A stretch of 64,000 bases of DNA from Maratus speciosus (Eukaryota > Arthropoda > Arachnida > Araneae > Salticidae): NCBI GenBank assembly GCA_963932465.1, contig OZ010796.1, positions 74,465,974 to 74,529,973 of the forward strand, read 5' to 3'. The position numbers and the translations under genes are program-made. This document shows positions 12,280-24,140 of this stretch, piece by piece. The notes beneath the pieces were generated by a model. It did not search any database, had not been told where the DNA came from, and was given only the letters and a program-made list of their open reading frames with translations. Position 1 is the first letter of the stretch, and the number at the start of each line of letters is the position of its first letter.

Positions 12280-13059
12280 TACCATATTTACTCGTGTATA
12301 ACGCACACTTTATTTTCAAAATTTTAGGGTGAAAACCACGATTGTGCGTTGTACATGAATAATTTCTTACTGCTGTATGTAATTACACAATTTACATTAC
12401 AAACTGGAAAAATCCTATTTAATAGAAGTATTGCTGCATCTTTATTTCACTCCTTGCACTTTTTTATGCTACAGTGCTAGTAACATTATTTAAACGCTAA
12501 TTAGCAATTCTCATTGCCGCTGCCACTGTTATCCTCATCTTTACTGGCACAGTCATTATCCTTGTAAATTGCATAATCTTCAGTTCCAACCATCTGATAG
12601 GAAATTCCAGTCACTTTGAACCTCTTTATTATAATCTCAGCTGAGATGGATTTCCAAGCTTCACATATGCACTCACATACAGTTGAGAAAGATGCACGCT
12701 GCATTCTCTCACTTGGAGTGAAATTGTGATCTGTTGTTGTCATCCACCGATTTTAGGCATGCTGAAATGCAACCTTAAATGCTTGGTCGATTACATTTAA
12801 GGGCTGCAGCACTTTCGTCATCCCAGCTATTATCGCAACCAAATTACTTGAGCGACGAATTTTGGCTTTTACTCGAGGTGTTGTATGTCCACGGAAACTT
12901 TTCAGGAGCAGCATCGATGGTGGACATAAAGCACCTAGCCGATGTTCCCACACAACGTTAATCCAATCTTTCATGATGCGCGTTATGTATGAGATAAAAA
13001 AATTTGTCATTTTTTCTTGTAAAGTATGCAGAGCGCAGTATGCACGAGTAAATACGGTA
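12280..13059 (-). mobile_element. Short pogo/Tigger element nested inside the foldback
   Basis: The element spans 12282-13057 (776 bp). Terminal inverted repeats read CCATATTTACTCGTG at the left and, in reverse complement, CCGTATTTACTCGTG at the right. TA flanks both ends (12280-12281 and 13058-13059). It contains the C-terminal third of a Tigger-type transposase on the minus strand, so it is an internally deleted derivative. Confidence 0.8.
12501..13010 (-). pseudogene. Tigger/pogo transposase C-terminal remnant
   Basis: Two minus-strand frames carry family landmarks. The first (13010-12753) reads GMTKVLQPLNV, matching the GGMTSQLQPLDV block after the second catalytic Asp of Tigger transposases. 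The residues at the Asp position read 'LLLKSFRGH' where the family has LLVWDMFRSH, so the catalytic residue itself is changed. The second (12743-12501) reads EAWKSISAEIIIKRFKVTGI then GTEDY, matching the C-terminal 'AW..IP.E.I..SFKKCGI' block. A stop separates the two. The N-terminal HTH part is deleted. Confidence 0.8.
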
Positions 13060-13140
13060 TATTAAATAAAATTTCTGGTTTGAAACAGACTTATTTTACT
13101 CATGGCTTATACACCCAAAATTACGGTAATTAACATTTTT

Positions 13141-14477
13141 TTTTTCGGGGGGGGGGGGTGTAAATGCTTATTATGAGGATGTTCCTTCTTTCACTGTAAA
13201 GGGAACAAACTGGAGATGAATAGACAGAACACACTTTATACAAAATATTGATCTGTATAATAGAATGGAGAGTTAACTCCCTGTTGTGCTACATTAAATT
13301 CAGTGACAATTTGCCTATGAATACAATGCCATAGAATTTTAGAAGAAACGTTATAGTAAAATAGATTTTTTTCTCATGGGGATTATGGGATAAATATTTT
13401 ACAATTCGGTTTTCTTTTTTAAATATGACTAAGCAGATATAATTTTCACTGAATTATATTTTTTATAAAAATAATTGCATGTTTTATTCACTCACATTGC
13501 AAATATTTATTTTTATCAAATGTAAAAATAAAATCTCATAAGTCTACCTAGAAACATGAAAATTTGGATAAATATTGCTCATAAAAATATGAAAAAGGTG
13601 TAAAAATAACCAATTTTTTTTGCACTGGAGCATTTCATTAAATGATTGTTAACAGCCAAGTTATTGTCATTTGTCATTGGCTCATTTTTTTAAAAAACAT
13701 TCTGTACTATTGTTCTTATGTGGCCAGATAAAGAGGATGTTTGAACCCCCTTTTCCTAGTGAAAAATCAGTCTTCAAAACACTTAGAGGACCAACAAAAT
13801 ATTAAATGTGATAAAACATTATTTGTAATCGCTCTGTGTAAAAGTTGTACATCAATTTCAGTATTATAAATTCTTTCTCGTCATATAGGCAATGTTTATA
13901 AGATACATGCATATTTGTAGGAATAGCATGTATCTTATATTCTGGCATGTAATGTGCACTTAAACTTTGACTTTAAATTTGCAAACTCTATATTCTGTTT
14001 TTAATTATATTTACAGTATAACTTCTTTGCAAAGAAACCTTCATCAGATAAATAGCACAAAATAGATTATGCTAGAGTATAGGTATCGGATTATGTAAAA
14101 TATAATTAGTTATATTTTTAAATAACATGTTTTTTTAATTAAATTTTAAGATTTTTTTTTCTTAATTTGTAATCTTTCATTTATATTACCAATGTAATTT
14201 TTGATCCATTTTCTAGAAAAGTGTGCATTATATGCCAGACGTTACAATATATATTTAAAAAGATAAATAAATGCTGAAAAATACCAATTTGTGTTGCATG
14301 TTATTTGCTTATAACCACTGAGCTCCATATGTAACAGGAGTTCTGAGTCAGCAATCCGAAGCTTGCAAGGCAAATGAAGCATGCAAGACAAAAGTAAAAA
14401 ATAGTCTGTGTTGTCAATGTTAGATATCAGTGTTCTCATTCACTACTATGCTTATTTATGCTTCTCTTATTAAGCTA
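13141..14477. other. A+T-rich DNA, nothing recognised
   Basis: There is a G run at 13147-13159 and long A+T stretches. I see no exon, RNA gene or clear transposon end. Confidence 0.45.
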
Positions 14478-15655
14478 TACAGTAGGCTCTCTCAAATCTG
14501 CAACCCTAAAATATGCAAATGCCTAAAATCCGCACATCACCACAGGTGTAAACAATGAAACTTTCAGTTCAGATGTAGGGACAGAATTTTTTAATTTTAT
14601 ATCATTGTGTATGTATTTAAATATGTAATTCTTTATTAATATGACTGAACTTGTGGTTTTTGATGGAGGAAGTATAAATTTATTTCTGAAAAAAATCAAG
14701 ATATTGTTGATATCTCATGTAATCTCAATCTTTTTACTAAATATATTTCTGTACAGTAGAAGATCTTTATAACGCAAACCTGAAAACACAAGGTTGTGCG
14801 TTATATGGATCACATCATTAAATTCACCTTGCAAACATGGCCAAATATGTCTGAAACATATCAAAATACATTAGAATATCTTTATACTGCATTCCTTGTT
14901 ACCAAGAGTTATCCAAATTATAAATTTTTGTATAATATAGGCCAGACATTGTTAAATTTACTTTATAAACATGATCCAAATATAACTGACACAACCATCC
15001 CATATATTAGACATTTTCAAAAATGTTTATTGTAATAATAGCATTTTTTCAGTAAGGGTCTTAAATCAGAAGATAAAGTTGAACTAATGTATCAAATTTA
15101 GTCCTAGAGAGTAGCAGTATTTTACAATGTGAAAGTGCAGGTGCTTTTTAACTGCAAAAATCATTGTTTACATCTGAGAAGTTGTGCGTTATATGGAGAA
15201 TTGTGTTATATAGAATTGCGTTATAAAGATCTTCTACTGTATTAATAAAGTTTTTTTGGTTATTAAAACTAGCTAAACCTGAAATGAAACTTCTGTACTT
15301 TATGATTTTGATGTGAATTAATAGGTTACTTTTATGAGGAAAACTTCATTTAATAATTCAAGAAAAATGTATCTCATCTTTATTATGCATATTTAATTGT
15401 ACATTATTTACTTGAATTTTACTTCTAATGATTTAATCATTTTTAAAATTATCTTACTTTTTATCATTTTAGCTTATTACTTTTAATTGTTTTAATATTT
15501 TACTATATTGAAAGCATTCATTATAATTTCGATTGCATTATTACATTCAAATGACAGTTTAAACAATGTAAAAGCAATGACCAGAAATCTTTAAAGTTCT
15601 GAAATCCGCACAACCTCTGGTCCCAAGCTGTGCTGATTTGAGGGAGTCTACTGTA
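14478..15655. mobile_element. pogo-type MITE with a second MITE inserted in it
   Basis: The element spans 14480-15653. Its left end reads CAGTAGGCTCTCTCAAATCTG and the right end in reverse complement reads CAGTAGACTCCCTCAAATCAG. TA flanks both ends (14478-14479, 15654-15655). Without the 486-bp insert at 14754 it would be about 686 bp and non-coding. A piece of a related right end is visible near 63165-63215. Confidence 0.8.
14752..15241. mobile_element. pogo-type MITE, copy 1 of a local family
   Basis: The element spans 14754-15239 (486 bp). The left end reads CAGTAGAAGATCTTTATAAC and the right end is its near-perfect reverse complement. TA flanks both sides. It has no transposase. Two more diverged copies lie at about 19728-20174 and 25009-25505, sharing the 'aaggttgtgcgttatat' subterminal motif. 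Confidence 0.85.
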
Positions 15656-16426
15656 CTTATTAAATTAATGATTCTATTATGTAAGGAAATGCAATAAACA
15701 TTTTTTGCCATGAGTGTGAACTAAAATTACCATCCCTGTATCCTTCCACACTGACTGCTGAAAATCATGTCAGTAAATAGGAAGACAGATCTCCTATTAT
15801 ATATGGAGCAGAGTTTGGGAAAACTTTGTACTTATAAGGGAAACAATGCTGAAATTTGCAATGAGTGCATTGAATATTCGATGACATATGAGCATTCATA
15901 GGAAAACATTTAACTGTGCATGTACAAAAAATGGCTCTTTTTCTTTTGTAACATAGCAGCCAACAGTAAAAGCAATTTGCATGAAAATTCCAGATAAATA
16001 TGGAAATTGAGAAGAATATTGGCAATATAGTTAGCTGAATCACATTTACCCACAATTAAAGATGCCAAAGATAAAATACTGATGCTACTTACAAAAACAA
16101 AGTCTGAAATATAAAGTTCATCAATCGTGTCCTAATTATTTTGCAAATTACTGTAAGCACAGTAGTCATTTTTTACAATGAAGTTATGATCATTTGTAAT
16201 TGCTGTATAATTTTATAGGGGGAAAAAAAATCAGAAATTAAAAGTTTATCTATTACATTTCATAATTGACTTGATATCCTACTTAATTTTTCAGAGTTCT
16301 GATAACTAAAAGAACCTTGTAGTTCTCATTTAGATAAAAACTTCTGATGTAGAATTACATTATTACTCTGTTTAAAAAATCTGTAAATTTAAAATATGCT
16401 AATTGTTTTTTATATTTTCTTTTTAG
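15656..16426. other. Intron sequence upstream of the first Elongin A exon seen
   Basis: No exon is recognised. The last bases before 16427 form a pyrimidine-rich splice acceptor ending in TTTTAG. Nothing else is supported. Confidence 0.5.
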
Positions 16427-16519
16427 TTATGAGTAATGAAGATGCAATTAAATATTGCTCTTCTCGAAGAGAAAAGACAGCTGTTTATTCTGGGAAAAAA
16501 AGTACAGGCACTGTGACAC
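16427..16519 (+). CDS. Elongin A, first exon seen (linker before the BC-box)
   Basis: The exon follows an acceptor ending TTTTAG and ends at donor GTATGG. The first two bases complete a codon begun in an unseen upstream exon; then it reads MSNEDAIKYCSSRRE followed by KTAVYSGKK. The block AVYSGKK corresponds to the conserved 'xVYSGxK' segment just before the BC-box of Elongin A. The ATG at 16429 is internal to the family alignment and I do not take it as the start. The exon ends with one base of a split codon, matching the next exon. Elongin A is the transcriptionally active subunit of the nuclear Elongin complex (with Elongins B and C), which stimulates RNA polymerase II elongation and also serves in a Cullin-5 ubiquitin ligase. 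The upstream N-terminal half, with the TFIIS-N-like domain, was not found in this window. Confidence 0.8.
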
Positions 16520-16628
16520 GTATGGTTTTTTTAATTTATATTTTTTATACCAAATAATGACCTTTTTTCATTTTAAAGACAGTTCCAGTACATAATATTG
16601 ATATCATCATACCCATGATGACAAGCTA

Positions 16629-16669
<41 letters not shown>

Positions 16670-17893
16670 TTGCTAAGAAACTAAAACATAATTAAATTTA
16701 AATGATAAAGATGACAAAGAAAAATAACTGCTGCAACATAACTTGAAAAAGACAAGGCAAACACACTATCTAATCTCCATGTTTTTAATTCCTGAATGCC
16801 GTTACAGAGTGTTTATCTAGGAACACATTTATGTTTGGTAAAGCATCCAGAATGTTGTCCTGTATACACAAAACTGATTTTCTCTCTAGAGATAAGAGGA
16901 AAACTTACGCACATCAAAGTAAAATGTGCATACTTTAGATAAAATAATAGCCAAATGCATGACAATTTTAACTATGGAGTTTTGATTAGTTCCTTACTGA
17001 TTCAGTGCTGGTTTTTGTTTTTTAGGCCCTCATTTTACAGAAAAATATCTTGTGAAAAAAATTACATTGAGTAAAACACTTTTTAATTTTAGCAATTGCT
17101 GTAGTATTCTGAATTTCTTAAGGTACTTGCACTAAGCAGATGTCCATATTTTAATCATTCCTTTAAATATGTTAGTTAATAACTTAAACTTATTTTTTTT
17201 ACTATAATGCTTGTAATTTTTTTAAATTTAATATAAGAGCTAAAACTTTCACCATATGCTAATACCTTTTTAAAATCTATAGGCAGAGTATATGCCAGGG
17301 ATGTATACTATAGCTCTACTTGAGAAACTAAGGGAATACAGTTTCTTTGTCAATTTTTAATTAACATTATGAATGGGTTTTTGTTCCTTGCAGATCTGAA
17401 GTAATTTCTTTTATGGCTGTAAATTCATGAATGTGAAAATGAAGTTTCCAGTCAACCATTCAGGCACAGCTTTGAATAACAAATCTAATAATTTTGAATG
17501 CTAGAAATAGGCAGGAGGTGTTAGGATTTCTGCTGCTAGCATCTCATTTTCTCTCACTGAACCAATTGCAAGAAAATAATTAAAATTTAAGGATGAGTCG
17601 CAAATCTTCCTTAGTCATACAATCTTATGTTAACCTATGGGAAGACTCATTGCTTAGTGTAATTATTGAAATACTATTTTCACTGTCAAAAGTAGAGTTT
17701 GATGCCGACATAGTGAATTCTTAAAAATTTTGTTGAATTTTAAGAATTTTTAAAAAATAAAATTTTAACTTTCTGTAAGTGCAAAAATGTAACTTTACAG
17801 GATTTTTTTTAATATTTAAAATTTAATAAGACATTTTTAAAACAGTGCTGTATCAGCATCGGACATCTACTTTCTGATGATGGAAACTGTATT

Positions 17894-18525
17894 TCAATAA
17901 TCAGGGCCGAAACTAAGGGGGGCAGAGGGGGCATGTGCCCTGGGTGCCAAATGAAGGATACCTTTGGAATGGATCCTTTTCTTCTGATGGACTGATGTCT
18001 TCTGTTATTATGAAACAGCCATTATAAATGAAAAAAATTATGACCATTTTTTTTCTTCCCATTCTGACCAGAAAATCAGTTCTAACTTTTTACGACTGCT
18101 CTTTCATCTTCACCTAACACTTCATTTATAATGGCTGTTTCATAATAATAGAAGACATCAGTCCATCAGAAGAAAATAACTTGGTGAAAATGGAAACTTG
18201 GTTAAGCAGGACTCTGATAATCAGGATTCTAACTGTAAATTTCATTTTAAAAATGAAATAGATCTTTATGTCTGATGTTCTTGATCTTTAGAATATTTTT
18301 GTTGGTGTTCAGAGGGGAGTCATGACACCCGTGACCTCCCCCTTGGATCCGCCATTGTAGATTACATAGTTCAGTATTACATATTTTAAATTTTAAAATA
18401 AGTCGGCTATTAGAAAATTAGTAAAATTCTCTTTGTAAATATACTTTGTGGAAGAGGTGTGGTGGGTGCCAAAATCCATGCTTGCCCCGAGTGTAAAAAA
18501 GGCTACTTTTGGCCCTGTCAATAAT
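17894..18525. mobile_element. Non-autonomous hAT element with perfect 8-bp target duplication
   Basis: The element spans 17902-18517 (616 bp). The ends start CAGGGCC in inverted orientation, and both subterminal regions are G-rich with 'tgccc' and 'gtgcca' motifs, the usual look of hAT ends. The 8-bp sequence TCAATAAT flanks both sides exactly (17894-17901 and 18518-18525). It has no transposase. Inside are a near-perfect hairpin (17975-18174) and a sequence at about 18305-18357 that resembles another hAT-type end ('gacctcccccttggatccgcc'), so it may be a composite. Confidence 0.85.
17972..18178. repeat. Hairpin inside the hAT element (52-bp near-perfect arms)
   Basis: The segment starting 'tcttctgatggactgatgtc' and ending 'ccattataaatga' at about 17980-18031 recurs in reverse complement at about 18120-18174, with one visible mismatch over 52 bp. 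The spacer is about 90 bp. Confidence 0.85.
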
Positions 18526-19321
18526 TATATTAGGTAATGATAATTGCTTGATTAAACTTTCCAATAGCTTAATTAAACTTTCTAATAGCTTAACATTGAA
18601 TATTCTGATTGGCTTTGATTTTATTGTATTTCGGCTGTCATTACTCAATCTCCCTATTAATTTTTTTTTCAAATTCAAGGTAGTTAGGTGCGACTGCAGA
18701 CTGCATTTCTTAAGACAGAATTGCTGGTTATATATATATATATTGGATTCTGTAAAATTTTCCTTCTTATGTATTAAATTTTCATTAAAGAAAAAAAAAA
18801 GTGGTAACTAAGATGTTGATTAAGTTTCATAATCCCTAGAAATATTTATTAAACATTTAATTTTCATCAGAAAACCATTGTGTGTTGATTAAGACTGGAG
18901 GCTTCAAGTTGATAGAAGAAGTGGTAGGAAATATTTTAACTGATGTTAAGAGTATGGCTGTTTATTTAAAAGCATCAAGGGCTGATTTTCTCCTTAAGGG
19001 GGGGTGTATTACATGTTAACTAAATGTACCACTTCTCCTTTATTGAATCTATATTTATCAAAGGAATTAAGGATTTTTTAAAAGAATAAATACTTATGTT
19101 ATTAAGGTTTAAAAGGTTTTAAGGTTTTTATTAAGGTTATTAAGGTTATAAAGTCCAAGGTACTTGAAATGAAAAATCATGAATGCCAGATAAAAATTAA
19201 GGGGCGGGGGGAGGGAGGTGACTTAAATCTTGAAACCTATTCTGTGTATATATTTCATAATTAAAATAATTGTCCAATAGACACATAGATGCTAAGATAT
19301 AGCTGTCATGGAAGTCTTAAA

Positions 19322-19465
19322 ATACACAGCATATCAGCACCACCTGTTGGGCGCTATACATCCAAATTTAATCAGCACCGAATTATGTCAGTGCCTAACA
19401 GAACATGAACTTTGAATTCTGTGCATTAGTTCTTGAGATAGAGCATTTATAAAGTTTGAGCTACA
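19322..19465 (-). repeat. Single inverted unit of the HINE tandem repeat
   Basis: Read on the minus strand this gives 'gctctatctcaagaactaat' and then 'caacaggtggtgct', matching one unit of the tandem array at 27700-28450. It is probably a truncated fragment of the same element family. Confidence 0.6.
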
Positions 19466-19727
19466 GACATTTTCCCAAAATAATCAAATCTTGTTAAAGA
19501 CATCCAAAAATGCATAAATCCATCAGAAAACAGGGGTCTGAAATTTGCATGATTAGAACTTATGTATATAGTAAAAAATAAACAAGAAAGAATACTGGAA
19601 AGTTATGTCATGTGTATTTTATCTTGTTAAAATAGTTTTCCAGAAGTATTTAAAAATTATTTCATGGCCTATTTTAATTTTAACTAAAATAATTACATTC
19701 ATTAGATTTCAGTAAATGTGGTAGATC

Positions 19728-20176
19728 TTTTTAACACAAACCTAAAAACGCAAGGTTTTGTGTTGTATAGAATTTTGCATTGCATAGATAATTTTGTATG
19801 TTATTAAAACTTACCTTGGAAATACGGCCAAATAGGTCTGGAACATATCAATGTACAGTAGATCTTTATATTGTATTCCTCAGGGCCAAAAGTTGTGCAA
19901 ATTATAAATTTTTGCATAATATAGATCATTCCGTATAGTGTGAGAGCTGTTACCTTATAAACATTCTCAAACTGCACCTGGACAAAATCGTATTACTTAT
20001 TTCCACATCTGAATTATGGAGATAAAGATGAAATAATGTTTGAAATTTAGTCTTCTAGAGGGTAGCAATATTTCTACAATATGGTTTGCAGGCTCTTCTT
20101 AAGTTTAAAATTCATTGTTTACATTTCAGAAGCTGTGCGTTTATAAAGAATTGCATTATAAAGATCTTTTACTGTA
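19728..20176. mobile_element. pogo-type MITE, copy 2 (diverged)
   Basis: The left end contains 'gtagatctttttaacacaaacc' split by changes, followed by 'gcaaggttttgtgttgtata'. The right end reads 'attgcattataaagatctt' then 'ttactgta'. These match the termini of the 486-bp MITE at 14754-15239. The left terminus is degraded, so the start is approximate. Confidence 0.7.
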
Positions 20177-20741
20177 TACATATTTGTTAATCTCTATAAA
20201 CCTTATTTTTTGTCATTTGGATAACTATTTTTTTCCTTCCAAAAAAGAAAAAAAAAAGTGACGTGAAATAGTTATACATTACACATCTGCAGAATCTGAA
20301 TTTTCTGCTATAAATCAAATGATACCTCTCTCAACAAAAATAACATGATTTCCATTTTATTTTTAAATATGTTTTATAAAAGTAAGATTTAGTATAGCAC
20401 AATCACATACAGACAGATGGTTATTTGCTATATTCTAAACAAACAACAACCCCAAAAGAAAGTATCCAACTTTGCGCTGATGAATGATTCACATAACACT
20501 ACTAGAAGAAATAAAAACAAAAGTCTGTGCCTAACAGATTGTTATTGCAGGCAATTTTGCTTGATAAAAATTGATTTGGATGTTGGAAAAGATTGGCAAT
20601 TTAACAGTTGATCAACTGGACATTGATGAAAAAATTATTCAATCTTTAAAATGGATTTGACCATATTATTTAAAAAAATATTGCCCATCACTAATCTAAA
20701 CTGCATAAACTTATGTATTTTAATTACTTTTTGTTTTGTAG

Positions 20742-20795
20742 GTGTCTTCCCCCTATTTCAATGCTGTATCAGAGTTCTCATTGACAATATTGACC
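20742..20795 (+). CDS. Elongin A exon carrying the BC-box
   Basis: The exon lies between acceptor TTTTGTAG and donor GTAAGT, and is 54 bp with codon phase 1 at both ends. With the carried base it reads R-VFPLFQCCIRVLIDNID. The segment PLFQCCIRVL fits the BC-box consensus (A/P/S/T)LxxxCxxx(A/I/L/V) exactly, with Leu, Cys and the final aliphatic residue in place. This is the Elongin C contact of Elongin A and of SOCS-box proteins. The residues after it (VLIDNID) match the 'L.xNID' of the family. The splice phase and length agree with the exons on both sides. Confidence 0.88.
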
Positions 20796-23017
20796 GTAAG
20801 TTTATAAGATAAATTTATTTTATGTGGGTGATATGGGCATATAATTAAGCAGATCTTTGAAAAAGATTTTTCTGCAAATGTTTGTGTTAGACCACCTCAA
20901 ATTTTATTCTGATCTGATTCTAATAAATTACATTACAGAGATTAGTGGAAGATGTTATACAACAAAAGTAAAGCTTTTCCTTGAAAATTTTTAATTTTCT
21001 TTTATCTTTGTAATGTTTGAAATGTTAACAGATATTACTAAACTCTCTCAGAAAAATTTCTTAGCATTTCTTATGTTAAAAAACTTTTAATACTAAATAA
21101 ATAAAAAAAATATTAACATGTCATCTTTAAGATTAATCAGAATCTTAGTATTTTAGCTTTACTATATTGTAACTACCTCATAATATTAGAAATAATATTA
21201 TGATTATCAATTGGAATAATTTTGTATAATATAATATTTATCAATTAGAATAATTGTGTTAAAATTAATCTAGCGTACCTCATAATAGTACTTTAATATA
21301 ATAAAACAATTTTTAGGGAAAATATGATGCAACATCTTCCACTAAGGTTTCCAATTATGAATGTAGATATACATATTTTTTAATTTTTCTTGTCATTGAA
21401 AGATGTTCATATAATGTTAGATATTTCACCAATTGAGTATAGATGATTACAGTAATATATTTGTTTTTAAATATTTTTTTTGTACTTTTTTAATAGTGTG
21501 CTCCCTTTTCAAAACTAGAATAACAGTTTGTGTTATTCAATTTGTTCATAGCCTAAATTAAAATTTTAATTATATATAAGCATTTATATTTATAAGTTTA
21601 TAAGAGTACCACCACTCCCCTAATCTTAAATCTGTTCCACAAATTGAGGAAATGAATATTATGTATTTTCTGCATTAAGCATTATCCTCAGTTTAATTTG
21701 GAAATTATGCTAAAGAAAGAAAATAAATTGTCATTCTGCCTCTATAAAACGAATATATTTAGTTTGTCCTTGGATAAAATCTTAAATCAGTCAGGTCTGG
21801 CATACTATTAATAGGACATGTCTTTACATTGATTATTATTTAGTCTTAACTACTTTTGTCATGTACATGTAATGATTATTATATGTCTATACATTTATTT
21901 GTTTCCTTGTGTCAGAATTTTGTAATAAAAAAAAAAGTTGGGGGGGGGGGGGGTGAGGTAACACATTATTTACACCATTGGTGTTTTTTATTTCAAACAT
22001 ATGTTTCTCTTTTTAAATTTGAAATACAGGTTACTTTTCTGAATGAGAAATTTATGATAAAAAATAAATACTATAAAGTTACATCTTTTTATCCCTGTTG
22101 TAATGCATTTTCCAAATGTCTTAAAAGATTATTCCTTAGTCTATTGTCAAATATACTAAAGAAAAATTGCTGAAAACTATACAAAATTAGTAGTATTTCA
22201 GTTAGACATATTTCTTAAATTTCAGTAAAGCTTTAATTTTGTGATGTGAATAGCTTTTTTAATATAAGTAATTTTCTCTCTCAAAAAAAAAAAAAAAAAA
22301 AAAAAAAGTTGAAAAGTTTAATGCAGTTTATCAACTACAACCAACTTCTGCATATGCTGTGGAGGGAAAAAATCTACGCACATTCAAAGTAAATAGTCTG
22401 TGCATGTCCCGTCTATTTAGGTTAGCCATAGACTTAAAAATATGAAGGAAGAAATTTTAATTCAATAATATCTAGTATATTTTTTTTTTTTGCTTTATTT
22501 GAAATGCAGTTAGCCAGAAAAATCCTCGTTCAAAGTAAAAAATATTTGAATTTTGTATAAAGCAATATTATTATGAACAAGTTTTCTTTATTTCTAACGC
22601 AGGCAGTGATCAGAAAAGCCTTGATTTAATGTAATAGAAGGTACAAAATATTTAAAAAAATGAGTCATGAATGCATTTAAAATTGCTCATGAACCAACAT
22701 TCACTTTTTAGAAAATGTTGTGCTTTATTTATAAACCTAGTTTGGTAGGAAATAAAAATCTGTAGTCTTATTTTTTTGCGTATTTTTTTTCTAGATTAAC
22801 TGATGTAGTTCCTCAAAGTATAGAATAAAACAAATCCAATATTAATATAACTTTATTTACAGATATTGCAGTGTACTCTTACATTGTAACAGAATATTAA
22901 TGACATTATGGTCTCATAGTGGTTAAAAACAGCTGTACCTCTTTCTTTTTAAATGAAGTACTGATGCAAAACATGTAACTGATATAACAGATGTAAATTT
23001 CCAACTGGACAAAAAAA

Positions 23018-23100
23018 TGTCCAGACCAGGTTTCGAACCAGGGATCTCTTGGCTGAAATGCTGTACCGTCTGAGCTGTCCCAGACAAATCTGGTGGTACT
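23018..23100 (-). mobile_element. tRNA-derived SINE head
   Basis: The minus strand reads an A-box-like 'ggacagctcagacggtacag' followed by a perfect B box GGTTCGAAACC. The spacing is that of a tRNA promoter, but the acceptor stem arms do not pair as in a working tRNA. After the B box it continues with 'tggtctggacattttt'. It fits a tRNA-derived SINE; two likely relatives are at about 33376-33440 and 57988-58068. Confidence 0.65.
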
Positions 23101-24140
23101 TTTTCACTCGGTTAACCTTATTTATTGTAAAATTTGTGTTAAAATTAGTCTAATGTAACTGATAATTTTAATTTTTTATTTTCATGAGAACATTTAACTG
23201 CACCCTAACATTCTTTTTAAAATGCAAGGTTTATTATCACTGAATAAATGTCATCCTATTCAAAGGTAAAAAAAGAATTAAATAACTGCAATTTAAATTC
23301 AATAAATCTAATAAAATCAAATCTATCAAACAAAAAAATATTTCACATAAATAACTGAAGATTCAGTTCTAACAAATAAGCAGTTAAGAAGCAATCATAG
23401 TTTTAGATAGACTTGCTTATTTGAAAACTTTAATCGAATTCTGAAAACTTTCATTTTATTAGTTGTTTTACTGATCGCTTCAAATGATAAGCTGCATTTA
23501 TTTAAATTTGTTCGGTCTTGATGACATGAAATTGGTTTTCTTTTTAGTCTGCCCATCTCTTTTATACAACATCTATATTTAAGCAGTAGGTAGTTTTTCA
23601 TCTATATATAGTTCAGAAGTTTAACAGAATTTTTAATGCCATTTAAATTAAGTAATTGAGTCTTCTGCCGCTCCCTCTTTTAAGACTGTTCTGAAATTCA
23701 ATTTGGCTATATTCTGACAACTTTTTTTTAGTTCAATTTTGTTCACAAACATGTGAAATTTCCAGGATGGTCTTATTCAGAAACTATGTAATTTTAAAAA
23801 ATCGTTTTTCTTTAAAGGCAGATAATCTTTCAAAAATGCTGTCAGTTAAATTTTGAGGAAAAATTTCCAGACATGACAATGCTGGAAAGGAGAACTGCTC
23901 TCAGGAGATAATTCTCTCAGGATATATCTCAAGATGTGAATGATTTATAGAAAAATGAAACACATGGATTACAATGCACTTCAATAATTTTGCCTGCAAG
24001 TTTCATGCTTTTACAGTATAAATGATTCTGGTTAGAAAGTTTCATGTTCGGGAGGGGGAGGGGTATTTTTGGTGAACTTTGTTTTAGTGTTACATGCTTT
24101 ATAAAATGTTATGCTGGAATATTATTTTTTCATTTAGAAT

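Larger units (their letters stand above)
12115..13140. mobile_element. Outer inverted-repeat (foldback) element, interrupted
   Basis: The arms at about 12175-12245 and 13068-13130 are inverted copies. Both contain 'gggtgtataagccatg' followed by 'accagaaattttattt' when read from the outside inwards. The left flank begins 'acagggtgggccaaaagtcc', which looks like a mariner-type terminus; no matching right terminus is seen, so the outer limits are uncertain. A complete pogo-type element sits between the arms. Confidence 0.6.
16520..20741. other. Elongin A intron (4.2 kb) with several mobile elements
   Basis: The intron has a GT donor at 16520 and an acceptor TTTTGTAG ending at 20741. It holds a 37-base A run at 16631-16667, a hAT element at 17902-18517, a fragment related to a HINE element at about 19322-19465, and a MITE copy at about 19728-20174. 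The rest is A+T-rich with no exon seen. Confidence 0.75.

Noticed and set aside
14796..15035. 79-residue frame
   Set aside because: It lies entirely inside the 486-bp MITE and other copies do not keep it open.
10149..16426. Search for the N-terminal Elongin A exons (TFIIS-N-like domain)
   Set aside because: No segment with the expected Leu-rich helical pattern and flanking splice sites was found; they probably lie outside the window.
18418..18811. Overlapping frames on both strands
   Set aside because: They lie across the end of the hAT element and a repeated 'aatagcttaattaaactttc' stretch, with no protein motif.
23018..23100. Possible functional tRNA gene
   Set aside because: A and B boxes are present but the acceptor stem does not pair and the anticodon arm is unclear; better as a SINE head.
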